A stretch of 10,222 nucleotides of DNA from an uncultured Rhodospirillales bacterium (GTDB taxonomy: Bacteria; Pseudomonadota; Alphaproteobacteria; Rhodospirillales; Defluviicoccaceae), in contig CAKZLS010000308.1 in the NCBI GenBank assembly GCA_937127205.1, positions 1 through 10,222 of the forward strand, given 5' to 3'. The position numbers and the translations under genes were made by a program. The notes under the pieces were generated by a model that saw only the letters and a list, made by a program, of their open reading frames with translations, ran no database searches and had not been told where the DNA came from. Every line of letters starts with the position of its first letter. The first letter of the stretch is position 1. This document shows, piece by piece, positions 5,068 to 10,222 of this stretch.

Positions 5068-6060
5068 TCACCCCTCGGGCCAGAGACCGCCCTGAATATC
5101 TACCGGTGTCAGTTCCACCGGGTTGATCACCACGTGTTTAATGCGGCGACGGTTCCATGTGTAGGTGATGTGCACCAGACCGTCGCTTCCCTGCACAACC
5201 GCCGGATAGGAAAACTCGCCGGGACCGTCCTCGAGCACCCGCGCCGCTTGCCAGTGGGCGCCGCCGTCCGACAACGCCACATTCAGGGGCGAGCGGCTGC
5301 TGCTGGAATGATTGTAAACCAGAAGCGCTCGGCCATCCTTCAGCATCACCGCATCGGTGCCGCTGTCGGGATTGGGCAGCATCGTCGGCATCATCTCCGA
5401 CCAGGTATAGCCGCCGTCCTCGGAGCGGCACTCCGCGATTACCCCCTGGCGGGTCCGGCAAAGGATCTGCATGCGTCCATTTGGATAGGTTAAAATGCTG
5501 GGCTGAATAGCGGCGAATGCCTTACCGTCATTCAACGGATCGGACTGGCTCCAGGTGCGGCCGAGATCCGGAGTGTGCTCAAGATGAACCCGCCAGCCGG
5601 CGTCTTCGGAGCTTGATGGGCAAAGTAACCCGCCGTCGGGCATGACGACCGGCTTGTTTTTGATCGGCCCGTAATAACCCGGGGGCAAACGGCGCGGCTG
5701 GGACCACGTGCGCCCCCGGTCCGGCGAAGTCATGAGCATGCCCCACCAGCGGCTCGGGCTCGGCCCCACCTTGTAAAACAGCGCCAACGGCCCGTCGGCC
5801 GGTTGATGAAGAACGGGGTTCCAGCAGGGATAACGTTTCCATCGGCTGACCACGCCGTCGGCCACCTCCACCGGCTCAGACCAGTTGCCCGTCTCGCCTT
5901 CGCGCCGCGACAGCCAGATGCTCACATCGCGGTGCCCCTCTCGGGTTCCGCCAAACCATGCGGCCACTAGGCCATTGCCGCCGTTGCCACCGATATCCAC
6001 AATGGTCGAGGCGTGCGCCGAGGCGAAAGGCGCGCGTTCGAATATAAACTCCGACCTCAT
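5068..6060 (-). CDS. Sialidase-like BNR/Asp-box protein (exo-alpha-sialidase family)
   Basis: A 330-aa six-bladed beta-propeller protein of the BNR_2 / non-viral sialidase type. Asp boxes (S/T-x-D-x-G-x-T-W) are at 112-119 (SPDRGRTW), 163-170 (TPDLGRTW) and 213-220 (SEDGGYTW), with a degenerate one near 264. Blocks such as FGGTREG, RYPCWNPV, FYKVGP, GPIKNKPV, IQPSIL, NPDSGTDAV and TYTWNRRRIKHV match the bacterial branch annotated as exo-alpha-sialidase. Members are predicted to release terminal acidic sugars, but the classic F/YRIP motif is not seen, so substrate is uncertain. No signal peptide or RTX repeats. Start: ATG 6060 (MRSEF) suits the family; a GTG at 6114 is in frame, and neither has a good ribosome site. 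It follows the HlyD-type gene by about 110 bp on the same strand and may be co-transcribed. Confidence 0.85.
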   Translation of the reverse strand: MRSEFIFERAPFASAHASTIVDIGGNGGNGLVAAWFGGTREGHRDVSIWLSRREGETGNWSEPVEVADGVVSRWKRYPCWNPVLHQPADGPLALFYKVGPSPSRWWGMLMTSPDRGRTWSQPRRLPPGYYGPIKNKPVVMPDGGLLCPSSSEDAGWRVHLEHTPDLGRTWSQSDPLNDGKAFAAIQPSILTYPNGRMQILCRTRQGVIAECRSEDGGYTWSEMMPTMLPNPDSGTDAVMLKDGRALLVYNHSSSSRSPLNVALSDGGAHWQAARVLEDGPGEFSYPAVVQGSDGLVHITYTWNRRRIKHVVINPVELTPVDIQGGLWPEG

Positions 6061-6168
6061 GAACGGGTCTTTCGTTGCCGAAGCGCCCCGCCGCCAGCAA
6101 GCCGGCCCGGGCACGAGACGCGAGGCGCTGCCAGCCGACGCTTCCTTTTTTCCGCGTCCGGCGGAGCC

Positions 6169-7554
6169 CTACGACGACTCGCGGAAAGTATGCTCGAAAG
6201 TCTGCACCACCGGCTGCATGAGATAGTCCAGCAACGTTTGCTCCTTGATGGTAATATAGACCTCCGCCGGCAACCCGGGTTGCAATTCCACGCCCGGCGC
6301 CAATTCTCTAAGCTCCTCGACATTGACCCGAATGCGGGCGCTGTAATACGGCATCCCCGAGCGTTCATCCTCCATGGAGTCCGGCGACAAGTGGATCAGC
6401 TCGGCCGGGATGCGCTTCATGAAGCGCTGCGGGTAGGACGGAAACATCACATAGCCGCCCATGCCTACGTGAATGTCGTCGATGTCCGTGGGCGACATCC
6501 GCGCATCGATGATCAACTCAACCTCGGACGGCACAATATCGAAAACCGGCTCGCCGGGGCGCACGACGCCGCCGATGGTTTTGAAATTGAGGTTGAGAAC
6601 CGTGCCCGCCACCGGCGCGATGATGGTGGTGCGCGTCAGCTTGTCGAGGCTCTGCTTGATCTGCTGCTCCACCTCGGCACGGCGGGATTGAACGTCGCTG
6701 AGCTCGGTATCGGCCTCCTCGACGCGGGTCATCCCAATGCTTATCATCTGCAGCTTGGTCTCGCCGATGGTCTCCTCGATGCGGGCGATACGGGCGAGTA
6801 ACTCTCCCTCGGTTCCCAACAGCTCGGCTTCCTCCCGCTGCAGCGCCAAAAGCTGCGGCTTTGGCGCGTAGCCCTTGGCCACCAAGATCTTTTTCGCCTG
6901 CAATTCTTCACGGATCAGCGCCTTCTGTCGCCGTGTGCCCTGAAGCTGGCGTTCGAACCCTTTGATCTGCTGCTCATTTTGGGCAATACGCTGGGCCAGA
7001 ATCGCCTGCCTTCCCTGATCGGTGGCTATGCGGCCCTGGAACTGATTTGTTTGTTGGTCGATGATCTCTTTGATCGCGGGATCGTCCCTGTTGGCAAGTG
7101 CCGGATGATCGAAATGGATTTCCGACGCACTGTTGCGCTCCGCTTCAAGGCGGGCTTCGCGCGCAGCCAGCATGCTGAGCCGGTTGGATAGCGCGCCCAC
7201 TTCGGCCTGCGCCTGAATGTCCTCGAGCACCATCAGCACATCGCCCTTTTGAACCTCGTCGCCTTCGCGCACGCGGATCTCGCGGATGATGCCGCCCTCG
7301 AGGTGCTGTACCGTCCGGGTGCTGCCCTGGGGACTGACCACGCCGGAAGCGATGGCCGCCGACGAAAGCGGGGCCAACGCAGCCCAGCCGCCGCCGATGA
7401 CAAAGAACGCGATGATCACCGCCAGCCCCACCATTGCCGGCTTCCTGAGTTCGCTCCGAAGCGGCGGAGGCGCGGGCAGTGCCGTGGCGGTTTTTCCAGT
7501 AGCGAGTTGGAGTTGCCGCGACTCCCCGTCCGAAGGCTGCAGTTCGTTTGACAT
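6169..7554 (-). CDS. HlyD-family type I secretion periplasmic adaptor (PrsE/AprE-like)
   Basis: A 461-aa membrane fusion protein. It has a short cytoplasmic N-terminus, one membrane helix (about 41-62) and a first half of the lipoyl-like hairpin domain (ASGVVSPQG... HLEGGIIREIRVREGDEV, about 70-112). A long Gln/Glu/Arg-rich coiled coil follows (about 115-305), then the return lipoyl half beginning IIAPVAGTV (311-319), a beta-barrel, and the family's C-terminal block GLPAEVYITIKEQTLLDYL (427-445). Length and order match the HlyD/PrtE adaptors that join an inner-membrane ABC exporter to an outer-membrane TolC-type channel. It lies 65 bp after the ABC gene on the same strand, the usual order. 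AAGGT about 9 bases before ATG 7554 is a modest ribosome site. No outer-membrane partner is in the window. Confidence 0.93.
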   Translation of the reverse strand: MSNELQPSDGESRQLQLATGKTATALPAPPPLRSELRKPAMVGLAVIIAFFVIGGGWAALAPLSSAAIASGVVSPQGSTRTVQHLEGGIIREIRVREGDEVQKGDVLMVLEDIQAQAEVGALSNRLSMLAAREARLEAERNSASEIHFDHPALANRDDPAIKEIIDQQTNQFQGRIATDQGRQAILAQRIAQNEQQIKGFERQLQGTRRQKALIREELQAKKILVAKGYAPKPQLLALQREEAELLGTEGELLARIARIEETIGETKLQMISIGMTRVEEADTELSDVQSRRAEVEQQIKQSLDKLTRTTIIAPVAGTVLNLNFKTIGGVVRPGEPVFDIVPSEVELIIDARMSPTDIDDIHVGMGGYVMFPSYPQRFMKRIPAELIHLSPDSMEDERSGMPYYSARIRVNVEELRELAPGVELQPGLPAEVYITIKEQTLLDYLMQPVVQTFEHTFRESS

Positions 7555-7601
7555 GCTGTGGACCTTTTCTCTTCTCTATCTCATAGAACGCTATATTAGG
7601 G

Positions 7602-7626
7602 CGTTACTCGACTAGGACGTTACTCG
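7602..7626. repeat. Short direct repeat at the end of the ABC transporter gene
   Basis: CGTTACTCG occurs at 7602-7610 and 7618-7626, a spacing of 16 bases. On the minus strand the first-read copy (CGAGTAACG) contains the TAA stop of the ABC gene and the second lies just beyond. It is probably a small local duplication. Confidence 0.5.
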
Positions 7627-9371
7627 CCGGCCGCACCGGCCGTCGGCGGGGCAGATTGATTGCTCACGACGCGCGGGCGGTTTTCGGCCGGCAGCTTGAC
7701 CGGTCGAAGCTTGCCAAGAACCTCGTCTCGGGGGCCGAACATTTCCATGACCCCGTTGCGAAGCACAAGCAGCTTATCCACCGGCTTAAGAATACTGGGC
7801 TGATGGGCGACCAGAACGACCGATCCCCCCCAAGCCTTGATTTTTTCGATGGCTTTGACCAAAGCCGCTTCGCCCTCGCCGTCCAAGCTGGCATTGGGCT
7901 CGTCAAGCACCACGAGTTTCGGCTTGCCGTATAGCGCCCGGGCGAGGCCGATGCGTTGGCGTTGCCCACCGGACAGGAATGAACCGCCTTCGCCGATTTC
8001 GGTCTCGTATCCTTGCGGCAAATGAAGAATCAACTCGTGGACGCCGGCGGTGATGGCCGCCTCGAAAACCGCCTCGGGGTCGGGATCAGGGTAAAGCCGG
8101 GCGATATTGTCCCTCACCGTACCGGAGAACAATTCCACGTCCTGCGGCAGATAGCCGACGAACGGCCCGAGCTGGTCGGCTGGCCACTCGAACATATCGG
8201 CGCCATCGAGGCGCGCGTTGCCCCGGGTCGGCTGCCATGTTCCCATGATGATTTTGCACAGCGTGGTCTTGCCGGACGCCGACGGCCCGATAACCCCCAT
8301 GGCTTCGCCAGGCTCGAGCACGAAGTTGACCCCGGCAAGAACCGGCTGCTCGCGCCCACGCTGCATGAAAATGACACGCTCGCAGGAGAGCTGCCCAGTG
8401 GGCGCCGGCAGCGGCATGGTTTCCTTCTTCGGCGGTACGCGCTCCAGCAGCAGCTTCAGACGCGCCCAGGCGTCCCGCGCCATCACCAGTTGACGCCACG
8501 CTCCGATCATCTGATCCACAGGCGCCAGAGCGCGGCCGAGCAGAATGGAACCGGCGATCATTCCGCCCGGAGCCATTTCGCCTTGAAGAACGAGGTAGGC
8601 GCCGGCGCCGAGAATGAGCATCTGGACGAAGACGCGGAAAAACTTTGAGAACCCGGACACCGTCGCGTTGCGGTCACCGGCCACGAGATTCTCGTCGAGC
8701 GCCTTTTCGTTCTGGCGGCTCCACCCCGTGAGAAAGCCGGGAAGCATGCCCATGGAATGCAGCACTTCGGCGTTGCGGGTGGCGGTTTCAACCCGCTGGG
8801 TCGCAGCGATGGACGCGGCGCCCGCCGCCCGCAACGGTCTGCGGGACACATATTCGTTGAGGATGGCAATACAAAACAAGACAACAGCGGCGACGACCGC
8901 AATAATACCCAGCAACGGATGCATCAGCCAGATGACCGCTAGAAAGATCGGCATCCAGGGAAAATCGAGAAGGGCCTTGATGCCTTGGCCGCCCAGGAAA
9001 TTTCGAATGCTTTGCAGATCGCGAAGCGGCTGAGCACCCGGCGAGGATCCGTACAAGGCGCCGCGCATGCTTATTTGAATCAACTCGGGCGCCAAGGTCT
9101 GTTCGAGCCAACGGCTAATCCGGCCCAAAAGTTTGCTTCGGACCATTTCGAGAGCGCCCATGACCGCAACCGCGACACCGGCAATGACAGTCATGAAAAT
9201 CAATGTCTCGACCGCCCCGCTCGAAAGCACGCGGGTAAACACTTGCAGCATGTAAATAGGCGATGTGAGAACAAGCAGATTTATGAAACAGCTGAAGATC
9301 ATCACAAGCGGAATTGCCCGGCGAACATGCTTCAGCGCTGCCCTCAAAGGGTTTGCGTCGTCATTCGTCAT
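7620..9371 (-). CDS. Type I secretion ABC transporter, permease/ATPase (PrtD/PrsD-like)
   Basis: A 583-aa exporter half-transporter. The N-terminal half carries the membrane domain (hydrophobic stretches near 20-45, 54-76, 140-175 and 245-282). The C-terminal ATPase has Walker A GPSASGKT (362-369), Q-loop Gln410 in YLPQD, signature LSGGQ (466-470), Walker B LVVLDE (486-491) and H-loop His523. The block LTSPIYMLQVFTRVLSSG (35-52) is typical of the PrtD/AprD group. It starts at the membrane domain and lacks the C39 peptidase or peptidase-like domain of HlyB and bacteriocin exporters. It would power export of an unfolded protein with a C-terminal, usually RTX-linked, signal. It is the first gene of a likely unit with the HlyD-type adaptor. 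ATG 9371 fits the family start, although the ribosome site is weak. Confidence 0.95.
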   Translation of the reverse strand: MTNDDANPLRAALKHVRRAIPLVMIFSCFINLLVLTSPIYMLQVFTRVLSSGAVETLIFMTVIAGVAVAVMGALEMVRSKLLGRISRWLEQTLAPELIQISMRGALYGSSPGAQPLRDLQSIRNFLGGQGIKALLDFPWMPIFLAVIWLMHPLLGIIAVVAAVVLFCIAILNEYVSRRPLRAAGAASIAATQRVETATRNAEVLHSMGMLPGFLTGWSRQNEKALDENLVAGDRNATVSGFSKFFRVFVQMLILGAGAYLVLQGEMAPGGMIAGSILLGRALAPVDQMIGAWRQLVMARDAWARLKLLLERVPPKKETMPLPAPTGQLSCERVIFMQRGREQPVLAGVNFVLEPGEAMGVIGPSASGKTTLCKIIMGTWQPTRGNARLDGADMFEWPADQLGPFVGYLPQDVELFSGTVRDNIARLYPDPDPEAVFEAAITAGVHELILHLPQGYETEIGEGGSFLSGGQRQRIGLARALYGKPKLVVLDEPNASLDGEGEAALVKAIEKIKAWGGSVVLVAHQPSILKPVDKLLVLRNGVMEMFGPRDEVLGKLRPVKLPAENRPRVVSNQSAPPTAGAAGE

Positions 9372-9802
9372 ATCTTTTCTAGGTCCCCGCCTTGAATCTG
9401 AAAAAAAGCCCGTTCCCGCGACAGGGGAAAACGCTCGATATGTATACCTTAAACGTGCAACACGAGCAAGATGCTCTTATAAGTTGCAGGCAAATTATTT
9501 TAAAGTCGTTGCTATCAGCCGGAATTTCTCCGTTGCCAGGACAACGCTCCGCGTGTCTTAGCCCCACCTCCTACGGATTTACCAACAGTCCCCATCGAAA
9601 TGTATCACATCTGACGTCAAATCGTTAGTCTATATCGAGTGTCATGATTAAGTGCTTTTACGGTGCCTCACAAGCGACCCGACCACGCGCAAACAAACTG
9701 TAAATTAGGAACCAGCAGGAAGCCTCACAATCACGGCCAAATGACGGCGGGTAACGGTTCCAAAGCAGTCAGCGGCCCGAGGCCCGGAGCCAAGCCGCCG
9801 CG
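9372..9802. other. Intergenic region upstream of the type I secretion genes
   Basis: About 430 bp without a supported gene; AT-rich between about 9440 and 9660. It holds the candidate promoter at 9441-9469, a T-run on the minus strand (seven T, 9402-9408) about 30 bases before the ABC start that follows a weak TTCCC/GGGAA dyad, and an 8-base palindrome TGACGTCA (9612-9619). The GH13 gene ends at 9803 without an obvious intrinsic terminator. Short plus-strand frames here show no protein features. Confidence 0.45.
9441..9469 (-). promoter_or_regulatory. Candidate sigma-70 promoter for the type I secretion unit
   Basis: On the minus strand TTGCTC (9469-9464) and TATACA (9446-9441) are separated by exactly 17 bases in an AT-rich patch. 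They match 3 of 6 and 4 of 6 consensus bases. Transcription would start near 9434 and give a leader of about 63 bases before the ABC gene ATG. Position and spacing are good but the match is moderate. Confidence 0.35.
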
Positions 9803-10222
9803 CTACTCCAACGCCGCGAAGACACCGCCGTAACCAGGCAGACGAAGATGAACGCCGTCGAGTTCACCTTCGAGGCCAGCACCATCAAGGGTCTTCGCCG
9901 AACCCGTCAATGCTAAGTCCGCTTGAACCGGTTCTGCACTGAGATTGAAAACACAAAGGATGCGGTCGTCGCTCACCGAGCGCTCGAATGCCAACACCGG
10001 CTCATCCGTATCCAGAAACCGGATAGCACCTTCCATAAGGGCCCGATGCTGCTTACGCCAAGCAAACAGGGCGCGGGTAAAGTTCAGCGTCGACGTCTTG
10101 TCGGTCTCCTGTCTGTCAACGGCAAGGGGATCGTGGGCGGGATCAACCGGCAGCCAGGGCTCGCCGCTGGAAAATCCCGCATGTGTCACGCCGGAGCGCC
10201 ACGGCATGGGCGTGCGGGCGCC
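9803..10222 (-). CDS. GH13 alpha-glucosidase family protein, C-terminal part (5' end off window)
   Basis: 139 residues of the C-terminus are visible; the frame enters from the right edge, so the true start lies outside. The first residues read GARTPMPW, the block found after the TIM barrel active-site region in bacterial alpha-glucosidases and oligo-1,6-glucosidases of GH13. It is followed by the usual GFSSGEPWLPV and the QETDKTSTLNFTRALFAWRK helix. The rest is the small beta-sandwich domain C (ILCVFNLSAEP and on) ending in GVFAALE. Full-length members are about 500-560 aa and hydrolyse alpha-glucosidic bonds in maltose-type sugars. The catalytic residues are not in the window, so activity cannot be judged. 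It ends in TAG at 9803-9805. Confidence 0.88.
   Translation of the reverse strand, partial: GARTPMPWRSGVTHAGFSSGEPWLPVDPAHDPLAVDRQETDKTSTLNFTRALFAWRKQHRALMEGAIRFLDTDEPVLAFERSVSDDRILCVFNLSAEPVQADLALTGSAKTLDGAGLEGELDGVHLRLPGYGGVFAALE

Noticed and set aside
6013..6801. A 262-codon plus-strand frame opposite the sialidase-like and HlyD genes.
   Set aside because: It is a high-GC shadow of the HlyD-type gene, which has clear domain motifs on the minus strand.
9402..9440. Possible attenuator/terminator between the promoter and the ABC gene.
   Set aside because: The T-run is real but the dyad before it (TTCCC/GGGAA) is short and separated from the T-run by several bases, so termination is not supported.

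Overview
The window reads as a moderately high-GC proteobacterial chromosome segment. It is most likely alphaproteobacterial, because the DUF1523-type protein and the PrtD/HlyD-type secretion pair are typical of that class. I saw no tRNA, rRNA, CRISPR array, insertion sequence or integrase. Nearly all recognisable genes lie on the minus strand; only two small, uncertain genes are on the plus strand.

Layout from left to right: (1) positions 1-1761, minus, a subtilisin-like (S8) serine protease cut by the left edge. It has an unusual run of Arg-Phe-Thr / Ser-Leu-Thr triplets after the catalytic domain, then a helix-hairpin-helix-like tail. (2) 1762-1976, a leader region rich in inverted repeats. 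(3) 1977-2123, plus, a possible 48-aa coil-rich peptide. (4) 2110-2829, minus, an endonuclease/exonuclease/phosphatase-fold hydrolase whose fold clearly extends upstream of its first ATG. (5) 3085-3633, minus, a DUF1523 membrane protein, with a hairpin after its stop. (6) 4079-4267, plus, a small four-cysteine protein. (7) 4449-4752, minus, a compact block holding a 28-aa membrane micro-ORF, strong stem-loops, a possible rod-like RNA and a textbook intrinsic terminator. (8) 5068-6060, minus, a sialidase-like BNR/Asp-box beta-propeller. (9) 6169-7554 and 7620-9371, minus, a type I secretion pair (HlyD-type adaptor and ABC permease/ATPase). (10) 9372-9802, an intergenic stretch with a candidate promoter. 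(11) 9803-10222, minus, the C-terminal end of a GH13 alpha-glucosidase, cut by the right edge.

The ABC transporter, adaptor and sialidase-like gene follow each other on one strand with short gaps (65 bp, then about 110 bp), so they may be one transcription unit starting near 9434. The transporter pair would form the inner-membrane part of a type I exporter. Neither an outer-membrane TolC-type partner nor an RTX-repeat substrate is visible. The sialidase-like protein has no Sec signal or RTX repeats, so it is either cytoplasmic or an unusual substrate.

The two parts most worth a second look are the triplet-repeat tail of the protease and the micro-ORF/structured-RNA block at 4449-4752. All annotation here is by reading motifs; no database or folding program was run.
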